Shown: positions 1 to 5,487, counted from the first letter of the stretch. The stretch is DNA of 7,492 nucleotides from Anaerolineae bacterium (GCA_020433835.1 JAGRBY010000358.1:1-7492); one strand, 5' to 3'. A program made the numbers and translations. Notes: a model not told the origin generated them from the letters alone.

Positions 1-173
1 ACTTGCAAAATTTTGCCACCACTTATTTATAGAAAAAAAAGTCGTTGCAAAATTTGGCGACACCTGATTCTCGTAAAAAAAGTCGTTGCAAAATTTGGCG
101 ACGCCTGATCGACATATGAAAAAGTCGTTGCAAAACTCTGCACCGACCGATTCTCGTAAAAAAACAAGCCGTT
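1..173. repeat. Degenerate tandem repeat array, about 42-bp period
   Basis: The word TTGCAAAA recurs at 3, 45, 86 and 128, a period of 41-42 bp. The two best units carry GTCGTTGCAAAATTTGGCGA at 41-60 and 82-101, each followed by CACCTGAT or CGCCTGAT. The linker TGATTCTCGT plus an A-run occurs at about 65-81 and again at about 149-164. The first and last units are more diverged, and the array runs off the left edge of the window. The core is partly symmetric (GTCG at 41-44, CGAC at 58-61). Linker and core are both conserved between units, so this is a simple tandem array and not repeat plus unique spacer. Its function is unknown. Confidence 0.85.
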
Positions 174-191
174 AGAACTCCAGATAACCAG

Positions 192-347
192 GTGAGCCGG
201 GTGTCTGATATCCTGGGCGCTCACGGCCCCATCGACATTGACGAACGGGTTGAAACGTGGCGCGAGAGCGGCTGGGACGGCTACAATCCCAATGCTAAAC
301 CGTATACGGCCGCTGAGATTGAAGCCGAACGCGAACGCTATTACTAA
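192..347 (+). CDS. Small hypothetical protein or 3' gene remnant (51 aa)
   Basis: A frame from GTG 192 to TAA 345-347 encodes a 51-residue acidic peptide. It contains GPIDIDERVETWRESGWDGY and ends AEIEAERERYY. The composition is protein-like: acidic and aromatic residues, a WRESGWDGY stretch, and a charged C-terminal helix. The plus frame 238-561 that overlaps it lacks this character. No convincing Shine-Dalgarno sequence precedes the GTG. The same frame is open upstream through the 42-bp repeat array, so this could equally be the C-terminal end of a longer gene whose 5' part was replaced by the repeats. I do not recognise the family. The size and charged C-terminus would suit an antitoxin-like protein, but that is only a guess. 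Confidence 0.4.
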   Translation: MSRVSDILGAHGPIDIDERVETWRESGWDGYNPNAKPYTAAEIEAERERYY

Positions 348-380
348 TCACCTCAGTTTAGAGTTTGGGAAAATAGACAA

Positions 381-446
381 AATTAACAGAATTTATAAGA
401 TTAAATCAAACAAAAATCCTTTTAATCTGGTAAATCCTGTCCAATT
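381..446. repeat. Imperfect inverted repeat, 25-26 bp arms
   Basis: The left arm 381-405 begins AATTAACAGAATTTATAAG. It is complementary, with a few mismatches, to the right arm 421-446 (TTTAATCTGGTAAATCCTG onward), leaving a 15-nt loop. The reverse complement of the right arm has the form AATTGGACAGGATTTACCAG. From memory, AT-rich hairpins of this AACAGGATTTACAGGATTAAA type are common intergenic repeats in several bacterial phyla. No database was checked. It could fold as RNA on either strand, but nothing here shows a function. Confidence 0.7.
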
Positions 447-463
447 ATCGAACTCAGCAAACC

Positions 464-480
464 ACGATGCGAGGCATCGT
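464..480. repeat. Perfect 7-bp palindrome with 3-nt loop
   Basis: ACGATGC (464-470) and GCATCGT (474-480) are perfect inverted copies around GAG. The flanking sequence GTTCCTACAG follows on the right. This looks like a short dispersed hairpin repeat. It is not near enough to a gene end to be called a terminator. Confidence 0.55.
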
Positions 481-488
481 TCCTACAG

Positions 489-552
489 TAAGGAAAAGGG
501 AGATTGGGGGGAGCTACCCCCCCACGCCCCCCGGCCTACGGCGTTTTCCTTA
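489..552. repeat. Inverted repeat enclosing a G6/C7 hairpin
   Basis: A perfect 9-bp inverted repeat, TAAGGAAAA (489-497) and TTTTCCTTA (544-552), encloses a second hairpin made by six G (506-511) and seven C (517-523) around AGCTA. A C-rich segment and GGCCTACGGCG follow. The nesting gives the element clear outer boundaries. It may be a small repetitive element or a strong RNA structure. No T-run follows directly, so it is not called as an intrinsic terminator. Confidence 0.6.
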
Positions 553-582
553 GCAGGTTAATCAATAACCGTTATTAACAAC

Positions 583-706
583 GAGCAGTGGTTATAGGAA
601 GGCGCGATAGTGCTCTACATAGACCCTAGTATTTTCAGGCAATGGGGCTGATGGAGAATGTTTTGTGGTCTGTGTACAAATCGCGCTTATGCCTTAACCA
701 CTGCTC
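583..706. mobile_element. MITE-like 124-bp hairpin element
   Basis: The ends are perfect 12-bp inverted repeats, GAGCAGTGGTTA (583-594) and TAACCACTGCTC (695-706). Similarity continues inward for about 40 bp with small indels: GCGCGAT pairs with ATCGCGC, and AGACC near 621-625 pairs with GGTCT near 667-671. About 40 bp remain as a loop, with no coding capacity. Short size, long terminal inverted repeats and lack of genes fit a non-autonomous element (MITE). No clear target-site duplication is visible (AAC on the left, TTTT on the right). Because it starts 13 nt beyond the fbp stop, it might instead or also serve as the 3' hairpin of that transcript. Confidence 0.55.
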
Positions 707-719
707 TTTTCGATCTTGA

Positions 720-2687
720 TTACGTCACCTCTTTAATAATCCCCGCACGATAGGCTTCGAGCAGCATTTGCAGCTCTTCGGTTTCACACTGGATGTATTC
801 CCCTTTATCGGTATCTTTGATGCGCAGCCGACGATGGTTACGCTCCAAAATAATTGTCTCCGAACGAATATCCAGTTCCTCTTCAATAGCTTTTTGGCTC
901 GACTGAAACGGATCGTGCGAGGCCAGCAGTAAACCAAACGAGTTGTAGACCAGGGTATAGCCGGCAATGCCGGTTTGCTTTTGGTAGGCTTTCGAGAAAC
1001 CGCCGTCGATTACAATCAGCTTGCCGTTGGCTTTGATGGGGCTTTCGCCTTTGCTGACTTTAACCGGCACGTGTCCGTTGAGAATATGGGCCGTCCGGGG
1101 GTCAAGCCCAAACTCTTTTAAGATGCGGTCGGCTGTTTCTTCCTCATCGCGATAGATGTAGTAGGCGTTTTTGGTTTCGGTGTGGGTGGCAGTATCATCA
1201 ATGAAATAGCGCTCAAACGTGGCCATCTTATCTTTACCAAAGATGGGCGATTTCGCGCCGCTCCACAGATAGAGCATCATATCGAGGCCATCTTGCTTTT
1301 GCGGCGTCCCTTCTGTTGAAAAGTAAGCCTGGCGAGCCAGCCGTTCGGCTTCATCCATAAAGTCTTTGGTTTTATAAGGCTTGCCGCCCATCGAAAAAGT
1401 TGAAAACGTGCCGTCCTCTTCCATAACAATACAGCCGTGGTACAGCAGGTTATTATTAAACACCAAATACATACTGCCCTTAGAATACAAAAACCGAACG
1501 TGCTCTTGCAGCCGCTCGCTGTTGGTAAAGGACAGTTTCAACCGTTCCATAACATCCTTCTCGCCGTCGCTCAGTTCATAAGGATTATTGGGGTCAATGG
1601 TAGGGAAGAGGGTATCGTTGAGTGTATACTTCTTATCCTTGATACAGACCGTGCCTGCTTCATGATCGATCTTGTCTAACAACAAGCGCTCTTGCATCTC
1701 GAACTCCGGCTGGCGCATCACTAACTGGCCCTCAAGCTTGAGTTGGATGATGGCAATCGCCTTGTGCATTTTCGACATCAGGCTAATCTCGTGCTCGGTG
1801 TACTCCTTTTCCATCGAAGATTTGGGCCTAAATTTGAGGCAGGGATCATCGGCATAGGTATTTAAGGCAAACGTTGCCAGCGGCAGCATGCTGATGGCGT
1901 AGCCATCCTCCAACGTGGTCATATTAGAATAGCGCAGGCAAATGCGGATAACGTTGGTAATACAGGCCTCGCTACCGGCGGCGGCCCCCATCCAGACGAT
2001 GTCGTGATTGCCCCACTGGATATCAACCGAGTGATAGTCCATCAGCGTATCCATAATAATATGCGCCCCCGGCCCCCGGTCGTAAATATCGCCGATAACG
2101 TGCAGGTGGTCGATAGCCAAGCGCTGGATCAGATGCGACAGCGCCACAATAAACGGTCTGGCCCGCTGCGTCGAGATAATAGTGTTGATGATGCTGCGAT
2201 AATAGTCGTGCTTGTTTTCCAGGCTTTCCTGCTCGTGCAGCAGCTCCTCCATGACGTAGGCAAAATCCTGGGGCAGCGCCTTACGCACTTTCGAGCGGGT
2301 GTATTTCGATGACACCACCCGGCAGACTTTGATCAAGCGAAACAGCGTAATGCGATACCACTCATCGGCATCCTCGACGGTTTTGAGAATAAGCGACAGT
2401 TTGCGCTCGGGGTAGTAGATGAGCGTTGCCAGCGTGCGCTTTTCTTTATCGGTCATTGTATCGGAGAAAATCTGGTCGATTTTGCGCTTGATTGAACCGG
2501 AGCCGTTTTTCAACACGTGGATAAAAGCCTCGTACTCGCCGTGTACATCCGAAACAAAATGCTCGGTGCCTTTGGGCAGGTTAAGAATGGCATTGAGGTT
2601 GATAATCTCGGTTGAAGCCGCCTGAATAGTGGGGTACTGCCGGGCCAACAACCTAAGGTAGTGCAGCTCTTTGTCGTTTATCTCCAT
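720..2687 (-). CDS. fbp: Class III fructose-1,6-bisphosphatase
   Basis: This 655-residue protein matches the Bacillus subtilis-type (class III, FBPase_2) fructose-1,6-bisphosphatase. That family removes the 1-phosphate of fructose 1,6-bisphosphate in gluconeogenesis, in the cytoplasm, using a metallophosphoesterase fold that usually binds manganese. The metal-binding motifs are visible in order: SDVHGEYE at residues 46-53, GDIYDRG at 199-205, and WGNHD at 225-229. A late NGHVPVK (537-543) and an IDGGFSKAY stretch near 560-568 follow. The length fits the family norm of about 640-670 residues. The frame is open upstream to 2882, but the ATG at 2687 is preferred: family homology begins there, and AAAGGA (2695-2700) lies 7 nt upstream. 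The extra 65 upstream residues look non-coding. The gene appears monocistronic, with a hairpin in its leader (2729-2764) and a hairpin element just past its stop. Confidence 0.95.
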   Translation of the reverse strand: MEINDKELHYLRLLARQYPTIQAASTEIINLNAILNLPKGTEHFVSDVHGEYEAFIHVLKNGSGSIKRKIDQIFSDTMTDKEKRTLATLIYYPERKLSLILKTVEDADEWYRITLFRLIKVCRVVSSKYTRSKVRKALPQDFAYVMEELLHEQESLENKHDYYRSIINTIISTQRARPFIVALSHLIQRLAIDHLHVIGDIYDRGPGAHIIMDTLMDYHSVDIQWGNHDIVWMGAAAGSEACITNVIRICLRYSNMTTLEDGYAISMLPLATFALNTYADDPCLKFRPKSSMEKEYTEHEISLMSKMHKAIAIIQLKLEGQLVMRQPEFEMQERLLLDKIDHEAGTVCIKDKKYTLNDTLFPTIDPNNPYELSDGEKDVMERLKLSFTNSERLQEHVRFLYSKGSMYLVFNNNLLYHGCIVMEEDGTFSTFSMGGKPYKTKDFMDEAERLARQAYFSTEGTPQKQDGLDMMLYLWSGAKSPIFGKDKMATFERYFIDDTATHTETKNAYYIYRDEEETADRILKEFGLDPRTAHILNGHVPVKVSKGESPIKANGKLIVIDGGFSKAYQKQTGIAGYTLVYNSFGLLLASHDPFQSSQKAIEEELDIRSETIILERNHRRLRIKDTDKGEYIQCETEELQMLLEAYRAGIIKEVT

Positions 2688-2694
2688 TGATTTT

Positions 2695-2700
2695 TCCTTT
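2695..2700 (-). promoter_or_regulatory. Ribosome binding site of fbp
   Basis: On the minus strand AAAGGA is followed by 7 nt and then ATG at 2687. This decides the start in favour of the 655-residue protein over the longer open frame. Confidence 0.75.
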
Positions 2701-2728
2701 ATTGATTTGATGGTTGGTTCGTTTGATG

Positions 2729-2764
2729 GTTCGATTTGTGTTGGGTGAGGAATACAAATCGAAC
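2729..2764 (-). promoter_or_regulatory. 11-bp inverted repeat in the fbp leader
   Basis: GTTCGATTTGT (2729-2739) and ACAAATCGAAC (2754-2764) are perfect inverted copies around a 14-nt loop, 42 nt upstream of the fbp start codon. In RNA this forms a stable stem in the 5' untranslated region. In DNA it could be a dimeric regulator site. Next to it lies a direct repeat, TTTGATGGTT at 2706-2715 and 2722-2731. The inverted repeat is certain; a regulatory role is inferred from position alone. Confidence 0.45.
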
Positions 2765-2859
2765 GATAGCGTTTATTCACGCGTCGGTCAAGCGTAAGCG
2801 TTGGTGGATCGATGCGTATGTTGTGCCAACAGGGAACAAGGCCAAGCTTACTGTTCCTT

Positions 2860-2865
2860 AGTATA
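2860..2865 (-). promoter_or_regulatory. Possible -10 box for fbp
   Basis: Read on the minus strand, TATACT resembles a sigma-70 -10 box and would give a leader of roughly 165 nt containing the inverted repeat. The -35 position falls in a T-run and is not a convincing match, so this is a weak call. Confidence 0.2.
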
Positions 2866-3000
2866 ACGCAAAGTACCAACAAAAAAAAGGTTAGTTTACA
2901 CTGACTTTAGGAGAGGACGTCAGCAGCAAGAAGACGAACGACTATGCATACGAAGAGAATAAACTCATCAACACCTTGGAGATTGGGGGAATGAATCGAT

Positions 3001-3026
3001 ACAGAATGTGAAGACTTACATTCTAT
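3001..3026 (-). terminator. Weak hairpin downstream of higA
   Basis: On the minus strand, AGAATGT (3024-3018) and ACATTCT (3009-3003) form a 7-bp stem, extended by one wobble and one A-U pair, around an 8-nt loop. It begins about 22 nt past the higA stop, where a terminator of the higBA transcript would be expected. The stem is A/T-rich and no U-run follows, so efficient intrinsic termination is doubtful. Confidence 0.3.
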
Positions 3027-3048
3027 AGGGTAGCATTACAAACTTATC

Positions 3049-3336
3049 TCATTCTATAAAAACTAACTGCTCAATGTTCCTTTTGGGACGACTCAACGCC
3101 AGATCATGCGTAGTCTGCAAATTAATCCAAAACTCGGGGGTAGTGCCAAAAGCTTGAGCAAAAAGCCATGCGTTCTCCGGCGTCACGCTACGTTTGCCAT
3201 GCACAATTTCATTGATACGTTGAACCGACACGCCAATATGTTTAGCAAACGCCACCTGAGTTAGGCCATAAGGTTTTAGAAATTCTTCTAATAAGACTTC
3301 GCCGGGATGGGTTGGAATACGATTCTCCGGAATCAT
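3049..3336 (-). CDS. higA: HigA-family antitoxin (XRE-type HTH)
   Basis: This 95-residue protein matches the HigA addiction-module antidote family. Such proteins bind and neutralise the HigB mRNA interferase and repress their own operon through a helix-turn-helix. Family features are visible: THPGEVLLEEFL (residues 9-20), an XRE helix-turn-helix around 25-46 (LTQVAFAKHIGVSVQRINEI), and the C-terminal TPEFWINLQ (66-74) followed by HDLAL. The frame extends to a GTG at 3351. The ATG at 3336 is preferred because AGGAG (3344-3348) stands 7 nt before it and because homology starts here. The gene lies 18 nt after the stop of higB, in the toxin-first order typical of higBA. It appears intact although its toxin partner is frameshifted. 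Intact alone, it could still act as a DNA-binding repressor or as a decoy antitoxin. Confidence 0.9.
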   Translation of the reverse strand: MIPENRIPTHPGEVLLEEFLKPYGLTQVAFAKHIGVSVQRINEIVHGKRSVTPENAWLFAQAFGTTPEFWINLQTTHDLALSRPKRNIEQLVFIE

Positions 3337-3354
3337 AACAAAACTCCTCACATT

Positions 3355-3646
3355 TTAGTGATAATCTACTAACGCGACATCGACAACGCCATTATCTACC
3401 CATCGGAAGATAATACGCCACTGCTGATTGACTCGAATACTGTAAAATCCCGCTAAATCACCCTTTACAGCCTCAAGTCGATTACTTGGTGGAGAACGCA
3501 AATCGATTAACCTGTGGGCAGCATTGAGTATATCGAGTTTCAATAAGGCTCTTTTAGTAACATCTGGGGGGGAAGCGGCGTACTCGATTAGTAGTGCGTT
3601 GATGATACAAATCGGCGGTAGCAGGATCACGCAAGGAAATAATCAT
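3355..3646 (-). pseudogene. higB: HigB-type toxin, frameshifted in a C7 run
   Basis: HigB toxins belong to the RelE/ParE superfamily and cleave mRNA on the ribosome. From ATG 3646 the frame gives a typical HigB N-terminus (MIISLRDPATADLYHQ, then RVRRFPP). It hits a stop three codons after the seven-C run on the minus strand (G run 3566-3572). The rest of the family lies in the +1 frame: DVTKRALLKLDILN, then RSPPSNRLEAVKGD, SIRVNQQWRIIF and the C-terminal LVDYH. With six C instead of seven the gene would encode 96 residues, the usual HigB size. Likely functional residues K61, R71, R77 and H96 of that restored protein are all present. A GAGA stretch lies 7 nt before the ATG. The break could be a true mutation, a phase-variable tract, a frameshift site, or a sequencing error. 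The frame from GTG 3630 is an artefact of the shift. Confidence 0.85.
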
Positions 3647-3667
3647 AGGCCGTTCTCATATAAATAA

Positions 3668-3696
3668 AGTGTACAATTTTCATGGGTGCTGTACAA
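3668..3696 (-). promoter_or_regulatory. Candidate higBA promoter with paired TGTACAA boxes
   Basis: On the minus strand TTGTAC (3696-3691) and TACACT (3673-3668) are spaced by 17 nt and would start transcription near 3661, about 15 nt before the higB ATG. The plus-strand word TGTACAA occurs twice, at 3670-3676 and 3690-3696, exactly 20 bp or about two helical turns apart. One copy overlaps each promoter element. HigA proteins commonly repress their own promoter, so these are plausible operator half-sites. The promoter match itself is moderate. Confidence 0.35.
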
Positions 3697-3737
3697 ATAC
3701 ACAAGTGTTTCTCCATCAAACAAAACCACGCCCTCAC

Positions 3738-3768
3738 TTTACACGAACAAACCAAGCTGTATTATAAT
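3738..3768 (+). promoter_or_regulatory. Candidate sigma-70 promoter for the membrane-protein operon
   Basis: TTTACA (3738-3743) and a perfect TATAAT (3763-3768) are separated by 19 nt, slightly longer than ideal. They would start transcription near 3775, about 105 nt before the first plus-strand gene. The -10 box sits in a perfect 12-bp palindrome, GTATTATAATAC (3759-3770), so TATAAT can also be read on the minus strand. No good -35 box is placed for that direction. Confidence 0.45.
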
Positions 3769-3792
3769 ACCCGTTCGTTGTAAAAAAGCGTG

Positions 3793-3867
3793 TTAGCTAT
3801 CAGCCATCAGCGGTCAGCCTTTAGCTGATAGCTGATAGCTGATAGCTAAAAGCTAAACGCTGAAAGC
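3793..3867. repeat. AGCTGAT-type tandem and inverted repeat cluster
   Basis: TTAGCTATCAGC (3793-3804) is a perfect inverted copy of GCTGATAGCTAA (3838-3849). The 7-bp unit GCTGATA is repeated three times in tandem from 3824 to 3846. Degenerate copies (CATCAGCGGTCAGCC, AAAGCTAAACGCTGAAAGCT) flank both. The block lies inside the predicted 5' untranslated region of the plus-strand operon and ends 12 nt before its first start codon. It could form a hairpin there. It looks like a simple-repeat expansion; no T-run marks it as a terminator. Confidence 0.8.
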
Positions 3868-3879
3868 TCCCAACATTCT

Positions 3880-5487
3880 ATGCTCAAACTGGATCGTTTC
3901 ATCCAACATTATCACATGGCACTTTTGGCTGGGCTGGCCGTTCTGTTTCTGGCGATGCGGCTGCCGCAGTTGACTCTGCTGCCGCCCTACGTGGATGAAG
4001 GGCTGCACATTAGCCGGGCCTTCAACGTGCTCGACGAGGGCCAACCGTTTGTCTATACTGAAGGCGGCAAGTATCTGCAAATCTGGCTGATTACGCCGGT
4101 AGTCGCCCTCGGCAGCGACCCGCTGTGGAATGCGCGGTTGGTGTCGGTGCTGTTGGGGTTGGTGTCGATGGTCGGCTGCTATGTCTTGGGCAAAGCGCTG
4201 TTTGAACGTCCAACAGTCGGACTAGCCGCCGCGCTGTTTTACGCCGTCATCCCCTACGCCTTTTTCCTGGATCGCTTAGCGCTCAATGATAGTATGCTCG
4301 GCACACTGGCGATGGGTATCGCCCTGCTCAGTCTGCGGCTTGTTAAGCATCAAACTTTAGCAGCGAGCCTCCTTCTGGGTCTGGCACTGGGTTTAACCGG
4401 GCTGACGAAACTCAATGGCTTGATTTTATGGATCATCCCGCCGCTAACAATCCTCTTTTGCAGCAGCGACTCGCCCCGGCAGTTGATGTCGACCGACAAC
4501 TTGGTTAAGTGGGGACGTCTTCTCAGCACGGCCTTTGCTTTAGGCGTACTGCTCATCATCCCCATCTTCTTCGCGCCCACCGCCCACCTCGACGGTCCGG
4601 CCAGCAAAACCTGGCTGCTCGATGCCGCACCCTTAGGCTCATTCATCGAACTGTTGGTCAACAATATCGAACGTGTGGCCGCCTACTACACCATCTACCT
4701 GACCTGGCCGATTCTCATCATGGCGCTGCTCGGCATCGGGCTAACGCTTGTCCGTCGTCATCGCGGCGGACTGCTGCTGCTCAGCACAAACTTAACCTAC
4801 AACATTATCTTTATCGTCATCACCGTCTACCTTCAATCCCGCTATCTGTTCGCCGTTGTTCCCTTCGCCCTTATCCTGGCCGGTTACGGCTTCGTCATGC
4901 TCATCGACGGAGTAGAAAAACTCATATTACGCACTACGCATTACGCACTACGCACTATGCCGGTGATAGCGTATTGCGTAGCATTAATACTCGTCATCCT
5001 GCCTGCTCTGGCTTTCAATGTTCGCCTCCTGACCAATCCCACCCAGGCCCCGCTCGAAGCCTACGACCGCTGGTTTTTTCTCGATGGCTGGACATCGGGC
5101 TATGGCTTAAACGAGCTAACCACCTATCTACGCCAGCAGGCCGATCAGCACGGCTCGATTGTGGTCGTGCGCAACGATGCCTCCGGCTTGACGCGAGAGG
5201 GACTTAATATTAAGCTAGCCGGCATGTCCGAAACCATCAACCTCGAAACCATTGACCTGCGGGCCGAGTCGGCCCATCGCCTGACCGACTTGCTGGAATC
5301 GGCCGATGCGCCGGTCTATGTGGTTTTAAGCCTGCCGCTGGCTCCCGGTGCGGTGCCGTTCAACGTTGACTTTGATAACACCCCCTACTGCCATTCGACG
5401 GCAACGTTCTACAAACCCGATCATTACAACTACATCGGTGTCTACCAGTGCGGCATCACCGATTTGGTGGACGACAGTCATGGGTAA
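3880..5487 (+). CDS. GT39/ArnT-like polytopic membrane glycosyltransferase
   Basis: This 535-residue protein has about 11-12 hydrophobic helices and the layout of the GT-C superfamily (PMT/ArnT, GT39/GT83-like), whose members move a sugar from a polyprenyl-phosphate donor to an acceptor on the outer face of the membrane. The first external loop carries an acidic pair, YVDEG (D39-E40), as expected for the GT-C catalytic or metal site. Further family-like motifs are DRLALNDSML (131-140), LTKLNG (175-180) and SRYLFAVVPFA (320-330). The soluble C-terminal part (about 381-535) begins after the last helix with a WTSGYGLNE stretch. Donor and acceptor are unknown. The ATG at 3880 has no clear Shine-Dalgarno sequence; M13 (3916) is an alternative start. 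A 7-bp tandem repeat lies in frame at residues 350-360, before the last helix. The gene overlaps the next by 8 bp, indicating co-transcription. Confidence 0.85.
   Translation: MLKLDRFIQHYHMALLAGLAVLFLAMRLPQLTLLPPYVDEGLHISRAFNVLDEGQPFVYTEGGKYLQIWLITPVVALGSDPLWNARLVSVLLGLVSMVGCYVLGKALFERPTVGLAAALFYAVIPYAFFLDRLALNDSMLGTLAMGIALLSLRLVKHQTLAASLLLGLALGLTGLTKLNGLILWIIPPLTILFCSSDSPRQLMSTDNLVKWGRLLSTAFALGVLLIIPIFFAPTAHLDGPASKTWLLDAAPLGSFIELLVNNIERVAAYYTIYLTWPILIMALLGIGLTLVRRHRGGLLLLSTNLTYNIIFIVITVYLQSRYLFAVVPFALILAGYGFVMLIDGVEKLILRTTHYALRTMPVIAYCVALILVILPALAFNVRLLTNPTQAPLEAYDRWFFLDGWTSGYGLNELTTYLRQQADQHGSIVVVRNDASGLTREGLNIKLAGMSETINLETIDLRAESAHRLTDLLESADAPVYVVLSLPLAPGAVPFNVDFDNTPYCHSTATFYKPDHYNYIGVYQCGITDLVDDSHG
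4927..4960 (+). repeat. In-gene 7-bp tandem repeat (YTACGCA)
   Basis: The 7-bp unit TTACGCA or CTACGCA occurs four times in a row (4927, 4934, 4941, 4948), followed by the diverged CTATGC. It is translated as LRTTHYALRTM (residues 350-360), in the loop between the last two predicted helices of the glycosyltransferase. An inverted copy of one unit, TGCGTAG, lies at 4975-4981. Seven is not a multiple of three, so gain or loss of one unit would shift the reading frame. Such arrays are more usual between genes. Confidence 0.8.
5466..5471 (+). promoter_or_regulatory. Ribosome binding site inside the upstream gene
   Basis: GGTGGA stands 8 nt before the ATG at 5480, within the last codons of the glycosyltransferase gene. 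This supports the overlapping start and translational coupling of the two membrane proteins. Confidence 0.5.

Larger units (their letters stand above)
348..719. other. Gene-free region filled with palindromic repeats
   Basis: About 370 bp separate the small plus-strand frame from the stop codon of fbp. I find no convincing coding sequence. The region instead holds four separate inverted repeats at 381-446, 464-480, 489-552 and 583-706, each listed separately. They differ from one another in sequence, so this looks like a site that has collected several repeat families. Only the last lies close enough to fbp (13 nt past its stop) to affect the 3' end of its transcript. Confidence 0.7.

Noticed and set aside
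1..173. Possible CRISPR array at the left edge
   Set aside because: The segments between the conserved cores are themselves conserved (TGATTCTCGT plus an A-run) and only about 20 bp long. There are no unique spacers and no cas genes in the window.
27..224. Minus-strand frame of 65 codons over the tandem array
   Set aside because: It is a translation of the 42-bp repeat (14 codons per unit), with no start-site support and no protein-like composition.
238..561. Plus-strand frame of 107 codons
   Set aside because: It runs through the palindromic repeats and the G/C-rich hairpin and overlaps the more protein-like frame at 192-347. Its composition follows the repeats.
2688..2882. N-terminal extension of fructose bisphosphatase by 65 residues
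   Set aside because: Family homology begins at the ATG at 2687, which has a well-placed AAAGGA. The extension reads through the leader inverted repeat and looks non-coding.
2883..3000. Possible small gene or RNA between fbp and higA
   Set aside because: Frames are very short, and no strong hairpin, promoter pair or conserved-looking motif is visible.
3355..3630. Toxin read as an intact 91-residue protein from GTG 3630
   Set aside because: Its first 20 residues (MILLPPICIINALLIEYAAS) do not fit HigB, while the other frame gives the correct HigB N-terminus. The frame exists only because of the extra C.
4509..5207. Long plus-strand frame of 232 codons inside the glycosyltransferase
   Set aside because: Its translation is rich in H, R and S with no domain, as expected for an out-of-frame shadow. 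The main frame has membrane helices and GT-C motifs.
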